Source: Amycolatopsis sp. CA-126428 (GTDB taxonomy: Bacteria > Actinomycetota > Actinomycetes > Mycobacteriales > Pseudonocardiaceae). From it: 64,000 nt of DNA. The notes beneath the pieces are model-generated. The model did not search any database, was not told the origin of the DNA, and was given only the letters and a program-made list of their open reading frames with translations. Positions within the stretch are counted from its first letter, which is position 1. Each line of letters begins with the position of its first letter. The stretch is taken from positions 124,001 to 188,000 of the forward strand of contig NZ_PPHF01000136.1 in assembly GCF_002904335.1 (NCBI RefSeq), given 5' to 3'. Shown piece after piece: positions 54,803 to 62,395 of the stretch. Both the position numbers and the translations under genes were made by a program.

Positions 54803-55291
54803 ATGACGACGCCTGACACGAAGCGAGATGAAGACGCCGTCCGCCGGTACGTCGAGAGCCTCGGGCTCGTGCTTTCGCAGATCGGGATGCCGCGCATGTC
54901 CGCGCGGGTGTTCGCCGCGCTGATGACGACCGACGAGGGCCGCCTGACCGCGGCTGACCTGGCCGCGCAGCTGTCGGTCAGCCCGGCCGCCGTCTCCGGT
55001 GCGGTGCGCTACCTCGAGCAGCTCGGCTTGGTCACCAAGGAGCGCGAGCCCGGCGAGCGCCGCGACCACTACCGCCTCTACGACGACCTCTGGTACGCCA
55101 CGTTCATGAAGCGCGACCGCATGATCATCATGTGGCGTGACGCGGCCGAGAACGGCATCGAAGCCCTCGGCGAGGACTCGCCGGCCGGCAAGCGGCTCGC
55201 CGAGATGCGGGACTTCCTGTCCTTCATGCTGGGAGAGCTCAACAACATGTACGAGCGCTGGCACCAGCTCCGCGAAGAGAAGAACGCCTAG
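54803..55291 (+). CDS. GbsR/MarR-type transcriptional regulator
   Basis: This is a 162-residue winged-helix regulator: GRLTAADLAAQLSVSPAAVS with GAVRYLEQLGLVTKEREPGE forms the DNA-binding domain, and a long C-terminal helical part (EMRDFLSFMLGELNNMYERW) forms the dimer. Actinobacterial members of this type usually stand beside drug exporters and repress them. The ATG at 54803 is preceded by GAGG. It likely binds the palindrome at 54729 and possibly that at 21458. It overlaps the convergent TetR gene by four bases. Confidence 0.88.
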   Translation: MTTPDTKRDEDAVRRYVESLGLVLSQIGMPRMSARVFAALMTTDEGRLTAADLAAQLSVSPAAVSGAVRYLEQLGLVTKEREPGERRDHYRLYDDLWYATFMKRDRMIIMWRDAAENGIEALGEDSPAGKRLAEMRDFLSFMLGELNNMYERWHQLREEKNA

Positions 55292-55851
55292 AGGCCGGCG
55301 AGCAGGACGTCCGCGAGCTGCTCAGCCTGGTCGGCCGGCTCGGTCTCTTCGAAGGTGGCCAGGAAAGCCTGCTGGAAGCACGCGCCGAGGAGCAGGGCCG
55401 CGGCCGCCTCGACGTCGGTCCCCGCCTTGATCCGGCCCAGGGCCTGCTCGGCGCGCAGGTAGTCGGCGACACCCCGTACGGGCAGGTGCGGACCGTGCCC
55501 GCGCAGCCGCTCCCGATGGGAGCGCAGCAGTTCCCGTGACGAGAACATCGAGACGGCGATCGGGAAGCTGTCGACGTAGAACGCCAGGCCGAGCCGGGCC
55601 AGGCGGACGAGGTTGTCCCGCAGCGGCGCCTGGCCGGGGTCCGCGGTCAGTCCGGCCAAGGTGGCGCCCAGTGCGGGCAGTTCTTCGGCCAGCACGCTGC
55701 GGAACAGGTCGGTCTTGTCGCGGAAGTGCTTGTAGAGCATCGCTTCCGAGTAACCCGCGGTCTGCGCGATGACCTTGGTCGTGGCGTGGGCGTAGCCCTG
55801 CTCGCGCATCACCTTCGCGGCCGCGGCGACGATCTCTTCGCGGCTTCCCAT
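55288..55851 (-). CDS. TetR-family transcriptional regulator
   Basis: This is a 187-residue repressor with the helix-turn-helix HATTKVIAQTAGYSEAMLYK followed by HFRDKTDLFRSVLAEEL, and a helical ligand domain. It is divergent from the NmrA-like gene across a 44-bp perfect inverted repeat (55879-55922), each arm of which looks like a complete TetR site. The regulator probably represses both genes and responds to a small hydrophobic or reactive compound, by analogy. Confidence 0.9.
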   Translation of the reverse strand: MGSREEIVAAAAKVMREQGYAHATTKVIAQTAGYSEAMLYKHFRDKTDLFRSVLAEELPALGATLAGLTADPGQAPLRDNLVRLARLGLAFYVDSFPIAVSMFSSRELLRSHRERLRGHGPHLPVRGVADYLRAEQALGRIKAGTDVEAAAALLLGACFQQAFLATFEETEPADQAEQLADVLLAGL

Positions 55852-55878
55852 GGCTGCTCCCTGAGTGCGTTCTCAGCG

Positions 55879-55922
55879 CGGTTAGTGAACACTCACCCTA
55901 CCTGGTGAGTGTTCACTAACCG
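55879..55922. promoter_or_regulatory. Twin TetR operators arranged as a 19-bp perfect inverted repeat
   Basis: The arms 55879-55897 and 55904-55922 are exact inverse complements around a 6-base spacer. Each arm contains GTGAACACTCAC, itself an interrupted palindrome (GTGA-N4-TCAC). It fills the 84-bp gap between the TetR and NmrA-like genes. Confidence 0.82.
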
Positions 55923-55935
55923 AGGAGGAGGCAGC

Positions 55936-56544
55936 ATGAAGATCACCGTTCTGGGGGCGACCGGCGGCGTCGGCGGGGAGGTCGTCAAGCAGGCCCTGGA
56001 CCGCGGCTGGGACGTCACGGCCGTGGTCCGCGACCCGGCCAAGCTGCAGCTGCCCGCCCGGGTCGTGGTCGCCGGGTTCCCGGACCACGACAAGCTGGCG
56101 GCCGCCGTCGAAGGCCGGGACGCGGTGATTTCGGCGGTCGGTTCCCGCGACCGCGGGCCGACCACGGTCTGCGTGGACGGCGCCCGCGCGGCGATCGGGG
56201 CCGGGGCGAAGCGCCTGCTGGTCGTCAGCGCCAGCGGCATGCACACCGAGGGAGACGGCTTCTTCACTCGCTCGCTGGTGAAGCCGCTGCTCAACCGGCT
56301 GTTGAAACACGGCTGGGCGGACATGCTCGCGATGGAAGCCGTGGTCGAAGCGACCGATCTGGACTGGACGATCGTCCGGCCGCCGATGCTGCTGAACGGG
56401 CCGCGCACGGGCAACGTCGCGAGCCGGCTCGACGGCAACGTCCGCACGTTCACCATCCGGCGCGCCGACGTCGCCGCGTACCTGCTCGACGCCGTGGCGG
56501 ACCCCACCCTGATCAGGCAGAAGGTTTCCATCGCCCACGGATAA
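55936..56544 (+). CDS. NmrA/NAD(P)H-binding atypical SDR
   Basis: This 202-residue protein begins with the dinucleotide motif TVLGATGGVGGEVV and continues with AVVRDP at the end of beta-2 and the VSASGMHTEG active-region strand. Atypical SDRs of the NmrA/NAD(P)H-binding class often act as redox sensors or quinone/flavin reductases. GAGGAGGAGG before the ATG gives strong translation. It is controlled by the divergent TetR through the double operator at 55879. The SGNH hydrolase gene follows nine bases after its stop. Confidence 0.9.
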   Translation: MKITVLGATGGVGGEVVKQALDRGWDVTAVVRDPAKLQLPARVVVAGFPDHDKLAAAVEGRDAVISAVGSRDRGPTTVCVDGARAAIGAGAKRLLVVSASGMHTEGDGFFTRSLVKPLLNRLLKHGWADMLAMEAVVEATDLDWTIVRPPMLLNGPRTGNVASRLDGNVRTFTIRRADVAAYLLDAVADPTLIRQKVSIAHG

Positions 56545-56553
56545 CGTCGAGCC

Positions 56554-57219
56554 ATGGTGCTCCTCGCTCAGGCTCTGTACGTCAAGCGCAAGACCCCGCG
56601 GCTGCCGGGCGCGGCCGGTCCGACCGAAGGACTCGTCCCGGGCCACGGCGAGCCCTTCCGGCTGGCCGTGCTCGGGGAATCCACGGTGGACGGGGTCGGC
56701 GCGGCTCACCACGAGGAAGCGCTCACCGGCTGCCTCGCCCGCGAGCTGGCCCGCGACGGCCGGGCGGTGCGCTGGCAGGCCGTCGGCCGGACCGGCGCCA
56801 ACGCCCGGGTGGTCCGCGCCGAACTCCTCCCGCTGGTCCGCCCGGCAGATCTGGTCGTGATCGCCCTCGGCGTCAACGACACCATCGAGCTCCGGACCGC
56901 CGCGGGCTACCGCCGTGACCTCCTGCGCCTGGTCCTCGACCTGCGCCGGCGGCTCGGCCCGGTCGACGTCCTGCTGGCCGGGGTGCCGCCGATGGCCCGC
57001 TTCCCGGCCCTGCCGCGCCCGCTGCGTGACGTCCTTTCGGCCCGCTCAGCCGCTCTCGACCACGCGGCCGCGACACTCGAGAGGATCCCCGGCGTCCGGC
57101 ACCTCCCGATGGATCCCGCCCTGCTCGACCCGGCCGCCTTCGCGAGCGACCGGTTCCACCCGGGGCCCGCCGGCTACGCCCGCTGGGCCGGGACGCTGGC
57201 ACACGCCGTGATCAGTTAG
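56554..57219 (+). CDS. SGNH/GDSL-family hydrolase
   Basis: This 221-residue esterase-like protein has block I LAVLGESTVDGVG (the nucleophile Ser in GES, where the classical family has GDS), block III IALGVNDTIEL with the Asn, and block V with Asp and His in ASDRFHPGPAGYARWA. There is no signal peptide, so it acts inside the cell. It is probably cotranscribed with the NmrA-like gene and shares its TetR control. Natural substrate unknown: acyl esters or acetylated sugars are typical. Confidence 0.9.
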   Translation: MVLLAQALYVKRKTPRLPGAAGPTEGLVPGHGEPFRLAVLGESTVDGVGAAHHEEALTGCLARELARDGRAVRWQAVGRTGANARVVRAELLPLVRPADLVVIALGVNDTIELRTAAGYRRDLLRLVLDLRRRLGPVDVLLAGVPPMARFPALPRPLRDVLSARSAALDHAAATLERIPGVRHLPMDPALLDPAAFASDRFHPGPAGYARWAGTLAHAVIS

Positions 57220-57636
57220 CCGCTCTGCGTCGATTCTCAAAAAAATTCGCCGGTTCCGGTATCTGGCGGTGCCCCCACTGCGTCCTGTGGAGCAGCCAAG
57301 CACGGAGGAACACGACAGGGGGTGTCGCGTTCGGAGTGAACGCGGTGGCCGGGAGCCGAGGGGGCTGCCGGACACCGTCGGCCGGGTGCCCTTCGGGGGA
57401 GGGGACATCCGGCGGGGCCCGTTGGGGAGCGGGCCCTTGAGGGAGGGGAGTGCCGGTCGGTGCGTGCCACGCGTGCCGGCCGGTACCTCCCGCAACCGTC
57501 ATTGACCGGTAGTGCACGACCGACGAAGTAAGTGACCTTGATGCATCCGAGATCCACCTGCACGCTCCTTCCCCCCGAAGGACCCGCGATACTGCCAATG
57601 CCGACTCGAAGACTCTTCCGAAGAGGGGCAGATACG
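57220..57636 (+). other. 417-bp G-rich region upstream of the sigma factor gene
   Basis: No believable gene is seen: open frames here lack ribosome sites and protein-like composition. The plus strand is strikingly G-rich, with four runs of at least four G at 57395-57427 that fit a G-quadruplex pattern. TTGACC (57502-57507) followed after 17 bases by GAAGTA is a weak promoter candidate for the sigma gene. Confidence 0.55.
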
Positions 57637-58242
57637 GTGACCGACGTGCAAACCACAGAGGTAGACCCGCCTTGGGAGGGCCTGACCGGCGCCGAGCTGC
57701 ACGCCGCGTGCATGCAGGCCGCCAGGGACGGTGACCGCCGGGCGATGGCCCGCCTCGTCGAAGAGCTGACCCCACTCGTCTGGCACGTCGCCCGGGCCAA
57801 CGGGCTCGACCGCGCGGTCGCCGAAGACGTCGTCCAGACCGTCTGGCTGGCGCTGTTCAGCCAGCTCGGCAAGCTCCGCGACCCCAAGGCCCTCGCCGCC
57901 TGGCTGATCACCACCGCCCGCCGCGAGGCCACCCACCCGTTCGGCCGTCGCATGCAGCCGGTGCCGCTGAGCGACGAGGTGGCCGAGGCCATGCCGAGCA
58001 CCCAACCGGCACCCGAGGACGAAGCCGTCCGCGCCGACCGCGACCGCCGGGTCTGGCGCGCCTTCGTCCGGCTGCCCCACCGCTGTCAGGAACTGCTCCG
58101 GCTGACCGTGCTCGCGGGTCGGGCGGAGTACCAGCTCGTCGCCGAGGCGCTGCGCATGCCGCGCGGCAGTGTCGGCCCGACCCGGGGTCGCTGCCTCGAC
58201 CAGATGCGCGATCTCCTCGCCAGTGAAGGGGGAAGCCGATGA
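57637..58242 (+). CDS. ECF-like sigma-70-family RNA polymerase sigma factor
   Basis: This is a 201-residue sigma factor with region 2 (LVEELTPLVWHVARANGLDR and AEDVVQTVWLALFSQLGKLR) and region 4 (VWRAFVRLPHRCQELLRLTV and AEALRMPRGSVGPTRGRCLD). AGAGGGG before the GTG at 57637 favours this start over an ATG 105 bases upstream. No zinc-finger anti-sigma gene follows; instead the next gene overlaps by four bases and may provide the control. I recall similar sigma/small-protein pairs beside CHAT and S8 genes in other actinomycetes, which ties it tentatively to 29904-33567. Confidence 0.88.
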   Translation: MTDVQTTEVDPPWEGLTGAELHAACMQAARDGDRRAMARLVEELTPLVWHVARANGLDRAVAEDVVQTVWLALFSQLGKLRDPKALAAWLITTARREATHPFGRRMQPVPLSDEVAEAMPSTQPAPEDEAVRADRDRRVWRAFVRLPHRCQELLRLTVLAGRAEYQLVAEALRMPRGSVGPTRGRCLDQMRDLLASEGGSR

Positions 58243-58718
58243 ACGACCTCGGGGCGCCGGGGGGCCAAGCCTCCTTCGGTGACGACGTACTGCTGGCCGA
58301 CATCGGCCGTTTTCTCGACGAACTGGACCCGCCACCGGGGGACCTGGTGCAGCGGGTCCAATTCGCGCTCGCCCTCGAGGACCTCGACGTCGAGGTCGCC
58401 CGCTGGGAGCGGCTGGACAACCTCGCCGGGGTCCGCGGTGGCGGCACCGGCACGATCACGTTCACGGTCAGCGACCTGACGGTGATGATCAACCTGACCA
58501 AGATGGGCAAGCTGCACCGCATCGACGGCTGGCTGGTCCCGGCCGGCCAGTACGGCGTCGAGGTCCGGGTCGCCGAGCACGGCACGTCGTCCACGACGGC
58601 CGACGAAGGCGGCCGGTTCGTGCTGGACAACGTGCCGTGCGGGACGACGCAGATCCTCGTGCACCTCGGTGACGTGTCGTGCCGCCGGACCGTCGTGACG
58701 CCGACGGTCGTGCTTTAA
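58239..58718 (+). CDS. Sigma-linked small protein with carboxypeptidase-regulatory-like C-terminus
   Basis: This is a 159-residue protein without a signal peptide. The N-terminal third is helical and acidic (DIGRFLDELDPPPGDLVQRV, then QFALALEDLDVEVARWERLD). The C-terminal part resembles a transthyretin/carboxypeptidase regulatory-like beta-sandwich (WLVPAGQYGVEVRVAEHGTS, then ADEGGRFVLDNVPCGTTQI). Its ATG overlaps the sigma factor stop, so it is made with the sigma factor and may act as its regulator. No enzymatic motif is seen. It overlaps the convergent deacetylase by four bases. Confidence 0.75.
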   Translation: MNDLGAPGGQASFGDDVLLADIGRFLDELDPPPGDLVQRVQFALALEDLDVEVARWERLDNLAGVRGGGTGTITFTVSDLTVMINLTKMGKLHRIDGWLVPAGQYGVEVRVAEHGTSSTTADEGGRFVLDNVPCGTTQILVHLGDVSCRRTVVTPTVVL

Positions 58719-59485
58719 CCCAGGAAGTCGGCGAGGGGGACGGGTGTGAGCCCGTCCTTCTTGGCCCGCTCCACGAACGCCGTGTAGTCCTCTTTGAAGG
58801 TCTTCCGGAAGTGCATCAGCACGATGTCACCCGGCTTGAGCTTGTCGCCGGACTGGAACTGGACGACGCCGTCGTTGACCGCGGCCGTCCACAGCACCGA
58901 GGCGCGCATCCCACAGGCGGCCGCCGCGCGCAGGGTGTTCTGGTCGAAGTTGCCGAACGGCGGCCGGAACAGCGACGGGCGCACGCCGAGGTCGCGCTGG
59001 AAGTCGTCGGCGTCGTCGCAGATCTCCTTGCGCTGGAACTCGTACGGCTTGCCCTTGAGGTTCGGGTGGTCGACCGTGTGGTCGCCGAGCGTGGCGCCGG
59101 TGGCGTCGAGGATCTGCTTGAAGTAGGCCTCGTGGCCCTTCACGTACTTCTGGTTCAGGAACAGCACCGGGTGGGTCCCGTTCCGCTGCATCAGCTTCAG
59201 CGCGTCGGGGTCCTGCACCGCGCCGTCGTCCATGGTGAGGAAGACGTACGGCTTGTCGGTGGTGATCCGGCGGATCAGCGGCACCTGGCCGTTTTCGACC
59301 GGGGGCGCCTTCTGCTGGACCGTGCCGAACGGGTAGGGGCCGGACGTCTTCACATCGGGGCCGACGCCCTGGGGTGCCGGGTTCGGCTGGCTCGTGCCGG
59401 ACTCCGGCTGATCCGGCTCGTGGCCCGAACACCCGGTCAAGGCCAGTGCCGCCGCGGCGACCACGGCTGTCAAGCGCTTCCGCAC
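58715..59485 (-). CDS. Lipoprotein polysaccharide deacetylase (CE4, NodB-like)
   Basis: This 256-residue exported lipoprotein has the lipobox LTGC (Cys about 19). The NodB domain shows the CE4 motifs: TMDDG with the catalytic base and metal Asp, DHTVDH with the two metal His residues, and RPPFGNFD. The usual TFDDG is TMDDG here, a mild change. It should remove acetyl groups from cell-wall peptidoglycan or chitin-like polymers at the cell surface. Monocistronic; convergent with the sigma-linked gene. Confidence 0.92.
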   Translation of the reverse strand: MRKRLTAVVAAAALALTGCSGHEPDQPESGTSQPNPAPQGVGPDVKTSGPYPFGTVQQKAPPVENGQVPLIRRITTDKPYVFLTMDDGAVQDPDALKLMQRNGTHPVLFLNQKYVKGHEAYFKQILDATGATLGDHTVDHPNLKGKPYEFQRKEICDDADDFQRDLGVRPSLFRPPFGNFDQNTLRAAAACGMRASVLWTAAVNDGVVQFQSGDKLKPGDIVLMHFRKTFKEDYTAFVERAKKDGLTPVPLADFLG

Positions 59486-59578
59486 GCCTTCCCCCTTTCG
59501 TGTACTACCCGAAAGAGTGACGCGGGAGGGCGGGGAAACGTTGCGCCGGGCGATCTTGTGTGGCCCGAGCCACCCAGC

Positions 59579-60028
59579 TCAGCGCCCGGTTTCGGCCGCC
59601 TTGACCAGCTTGGCCGAGAACAGCCGGATCACCATCCGGAGCGTGGCCGCCAGCGCGGGCCCGGTGCCCTTGACCGGCTCGGTGAACGAGCCGGTCCACC
59701 GCAGGTGCGTGCCGCCGCCGTCGGTCGGCGTGAACAGCACTTCGGCGCGGTAGTCCTTGATCGGGTTGCCGCCGGCGAAGGTGTAAACGTGCTTGCGGCC
59801 GGGCTCGTATTCGAGGGTCTCCTCGCGGATCAGCACCGGCCACAGCCCGACCTCGCGGACGGCGCCGACGCCGTCGGGTTCGGTGGCGCCGCGCCGCGCC
59901 CAGCGGGCCTGGACGATCAGTGGCCTTCCCCACTCCGCCCAGCGCGGCCCGTCCGCTTCGAGCGCGAACAGCGCCTCCGGCGGCGCGGTGCTCGTGCGGT
60001 TGACCTCGTACGAGTACTTGCGACCCAC
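59579..60028 (-). CDS. SRPBCC (START-like) family protein
   Basis: This 149-residue single-domain protein has the polyketide-cyclase/dehydrase-like helix-grip fold: YEVNRTSTAPPEALFALEAD, WAEWGRPLIVQARW and the C-terminal helix region MVIRLFSAKLVKAA. Such proteins bind hydrophobic ligands in a deep pocket. GGGAGG five bases before the GTG at 60028 supports the start. It is divergent from the FUSC permease gene with 68 bp between. The ligand is unknown. Confidence 0.82.
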   Translation of the reverse strand: MGRKYSYEVNRTSTAPPEALFALEADGPRWAEWGRPLIVQARWARRGATEPDGVGAVREVGLWPVLIREETLEYEPGRKHVYTFAGGNPIKDYRAEVLFTPTDGGGTHLRWTGSFTEPVKGTGPALAATLRMVIRLFSAKLVKAAETGR

Positions 60029-60096
60029 CGGAACCTCCCACGTTGTTGACAGACTGATAATTAATCGTCTCCGGGAGCGTAGGTCAAGATGAGGGG

Positions 60097-62064
60097 GTGA
60101 GCACGCCGCGCCCCGACCTCGCCGCGCCGCACTGGCTCGTCCAGCTCCTGCGCAGCACGCCGGTGCCGGTGCCGTGGAACATGGTCACCCGGGCCGTGGT
60201 CGCGCTGGCCGTGCCGCTCGCGATCGCGTACGCGGCGGGCGACATCGCCGTCGGCGCGCTCATCTCGACCGGGGCCCTGCCCGCCGTGCTGTCCGAATCG
60301 GCCGGGCCCTACCGCTACCGCGCCCGGCGGCTCGGCGGCGCGACGCTCGCCGCGACCGCGGGCTACCTCGCCGGGCTGCTCACCGGCGGCACCCCGGCGC
60401 TGTCCGTGCCCACGGTGATCCTGGTCGCCGCAGTGTCCGCGGTGATCAGCGCGGCCGGGAGCAACGCCTCGGTCGCCGGGCTGCAGATGCTCGTGTTCTG
60501 CGTGATCGCCACCGGGCAGCACGCGACCGGCGTCCGCGTCGAGGTCCTCTTCGGCTGCTTCTGCCTCGGCGCCGCCTGGAGCCTCCTGGTCGCGCTCGTC
60601 ACCTGGACGGTCCGGGCGACCAGCCCCGAACGCACCGCCGTCGCGCACGTCTACGTCGAGCTGGCCGCGATGCTGTCGGCGACCGACGAAGCCGTCTCGC
60701 GGGTCGCCCGCCACCGGCTGACCACGGCGATGAACACCGCCTACGACCAGCTGCTCACCGCGCGCTCCTGGCTGTCCGGCCGCGACGCCGCTTACCGCCA
60801 CCTGCTCAACCTGCTTTCGGCGACGACACCCGCCGTCGAAGCGTCGGTGGCGATGGTCAACGCGGGTCGCCGCCCGGCCGCGGAGGTCGTCGACCACTTC
60901 GTCGCGCTTTCCGCGGCGGTGCTGGCCGGCCAGCCGCTGCCGCCCCCGCCGCCGGTGCCGCCCGGCGACCCCGACCCGGTGCTCGCCGCGCTCTACGCCG
61001 GGCTGGTCCGGATCGGCAAGGGCGACGACCGCAAGCGCCGGCAGCCGACACCGTGGCACCGCCGCCTGCGGGAATGGGCGGGCTCGCTCGCGTCCGGCCC
61101 GCTGACCTGGATCGCCGCGCTGCGGCTGACGCTGTGCGTCGCGATCGCGGAGGTCGTCGGCCTGCTCGTGCCGCTGGAACGCTCGTACTGGATCACCCTG
61201 ACCGTCGGCATCGTGCTCAAGCCCGACTTCGGCTCCGTCTTCGGCCGCGCGTTGCTGCGTGGCATCGGCACGGTCATCGGCGTCGGGATCGGTGCCGCCG
61301 TGCTCGGCCTCGGCGCGAACGGCTGGGTCCTGGTGGTGCTCAGCGCGGTCTTCGCCGGCGGCATCGCGGTGGGGAAGGTGCGCAACTACGGCATCCAGAG
61401 CGCCTTCGTGACGCCGTTGATCATCCTGCAGCTGGGCCTGGCCCACACCGGGAACTGGAGCGTGGTGCTGGCGCGGCTGGTCGACACCGTGCTCGGCTGC
61501 GTGATCGTGCTCGTCTTCGGCTACCTGCTGTGGCCCGGCAGCCGGCGCCCGCGGGTCGGCGGCCGGCTGGCCGACGGCCTGGACGCGGTCGCGAAGTACG
61601 TCTCCCACGCGCTGGTCGAAGCGTCGTCGGGGGAGGCGCGGCTGGCGCGGTCGCGGGCGCGGCGCGGAGCCTACCGGGCCCTGGCCGACCTGCGGACGGC
61701 CTTCCAGCAAGCCGTCGTCGAGCCGTCCGCGCACGGCCGCCAGGCGGTGGCGTGGTGGCCGGTGATCGCCGCGCAGGAGCGCGTCGCGGACGCCGTCACC
61801 GAAGTCGGCGTGACGATCGGGCGGGGCGTGTCACCGCCGGACCCGGCCGACATCGAGCTGCTGACGGCCGCACTGGGGGAACTCGCTTCGGCGGTCCGGG
61901 AGCAGCGGCCGCCGCGGTCGATGCCGCTGCCGGACGCCCCGCAGCTGTCCGGCGTGGTCGACCAGCTGGAGTCGGCGTTCGACGCCGTCCGCGGCCCCGA
62001 CCTGGCCGAACGCCCACCCCTGGGGCTCGTCCGGCGGTTCCTGCCCTACCAACGGCGCACCTGA
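60097..62064 (+). CDS. FUSC-family (fusaric acid resistance-like) membrane protein
   Basis: This is a 655-residue protein with two blocks of about six membrane helices (about 28-175 and 340-480), each followed by a cytoplasmic helical domain. The second block matches the FUSC_2 core: IAEVVGLLVPLERSYWITLT, then VGIVLKPDFGSVFGRALLRG. The family exports aromatic acids such as fusaric or p-hydroxybenzoic acid. It starts with GTG at 60097 in a lone divergent unit with the SRPBCC gene, which may handle a related ligand. Confidence 0.9.
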   Translation: MSTPRPDLAAPHWLVQLLRSTPVPVPWNMVTRAVVALAVPLAIAYAAGDIAVGALISTGALPAVLSESAGPYRYRARRLGGATLAATAGYLAGLLTGGTPALSVPTVILVAAVSAVISAAGSNASVAGLQMLVFCVIATGQHATGVRVEVLFGCFCLGAAWSLLVALVTWTVRATSPERTAVAHVYVELAAMLSATDEAVSRVARHRLTTAMNTAYDQLLTARSWLSGRDAAYRHLLNLLSATTPAVEASVAMVNAGRRPAAEVVDHFVALSAAVLAGQPLPPPPPVPPGDPDPVLAALYAGLVRIGKGDDRKRRQPTPWHRRLREWAGSLASGPLTWIAALRLTLCVAIAEVVGLLVPLERSYWITLTVGIVLKPDFGSVFGRALLRGIGTVIGVGIGAAVLGLGANGWVLVVLSAVFAGGIAVGKVRNYGIQSAFVTPLIILQLGLAHTGNWSVVLARLVDTVLGCVIVLVFGYLLWPGSRRPRVGGRLADGLDAVAKYVSHALVEASSGEARLARSRARRGAYRALADLRTAFQQAVVEPSAHGRQAVAWWPVIAAQERVADAVTEVGVTIGRGVSPPDPADIELLTAALGELASAVREQRPPRSMPLPDAPQLSGVVDQLESAFDAVRGPDLAERPPLGLVRRFLPYQRRT

Positions 62065-62088
62065 GCACTTGTGCGGTTCAATGCACCC

Positions 62089-62298
62089 ATGGGAATCGAC
62101 TTCGAAGCGTTGAAGGGCAAGGCCGAAGAGGCCCTGCGCGAGCACAATGACAAGATCGAGGAGGGCCTCGACAAGGCCGCCGACTTCGCGAAGTCGAAGT
62201 TCGCCGGCCACGACGGCCAGATCGACACCGGTGTCGAGAAGGCGAAGGACTTCCTCAACAAGTTCGACGACACGCCGGACAACCCGCCGGCGCGGTAG
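62089..62298 (+). CDS. MT0933-like (Rv0909-type) antitoxin-family small protein
   Basis: This 69-residue, highly charged helical protein has the MT0933 antitoxin pattern: MGIDFEALKGKAEEALREHN, KIEEGLDKAADFAKSKFAGH and QIDTGVEKAKDFLNKF. In mycobacteria the Rv0909 antitoxin is paired with the toxin Rv0910; no toxin-like gene adjoins it here, although a START-like protein (the Rv0910 fold) lies 2 kb away at 59579. The ATG at 62089 fits the family start. It is 24 bases after the FUSC stop. Confidence 0.78.
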   Translation: MGIDFEALKGKAEEALREHNDKIEEGLDKAADFAKSKFAGHDGQIDTGVEKAKDFLNKFDDTPDNPPAR

Positions 62299-62302
62299 TC
62301 AC

Positions 62303-62395
62303 TGAGGCTAATTCTGGTTAGGCCGCCGCGCCCCGCCCGCATACCGGCGGGGCATCGCAAAAGTCATGCGGCGGCCGACGGCTGAATTAGCCTCA
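62303..62395. repeat. 93-bp nested three-arm palindrome between convergent genes
   Basis: Three nested perfect inverted repeats: outer TGAGGCTAATTC (62303-62314 with 62384-62395), middle GGCCGCCGC (62321-62329 with 62368-62376) and inner CCCCGCC (62331-62337 with 62346-62352). The right outer arm contains the prephenate dehydrogenase stop codon. Possibly a bidirectional terminator or a second palindromic element family. Confidence 0.75.

Noticed and set aside
57269-57505. 78-residue open frame in the gap before the sigma gene
   Set aside because: Arg/Gly/Pro-rich low-complexity product, no ribosome site, overlaps the G-rich non-coding stretch.
60061-61734. Long minus-strand open frame opposite the FUSC gene
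   Set aside because: Low-complexity Arg/Gln/Gly/Asp translation typical of a shadow frame; the FUSC protein is clear on the other strand.
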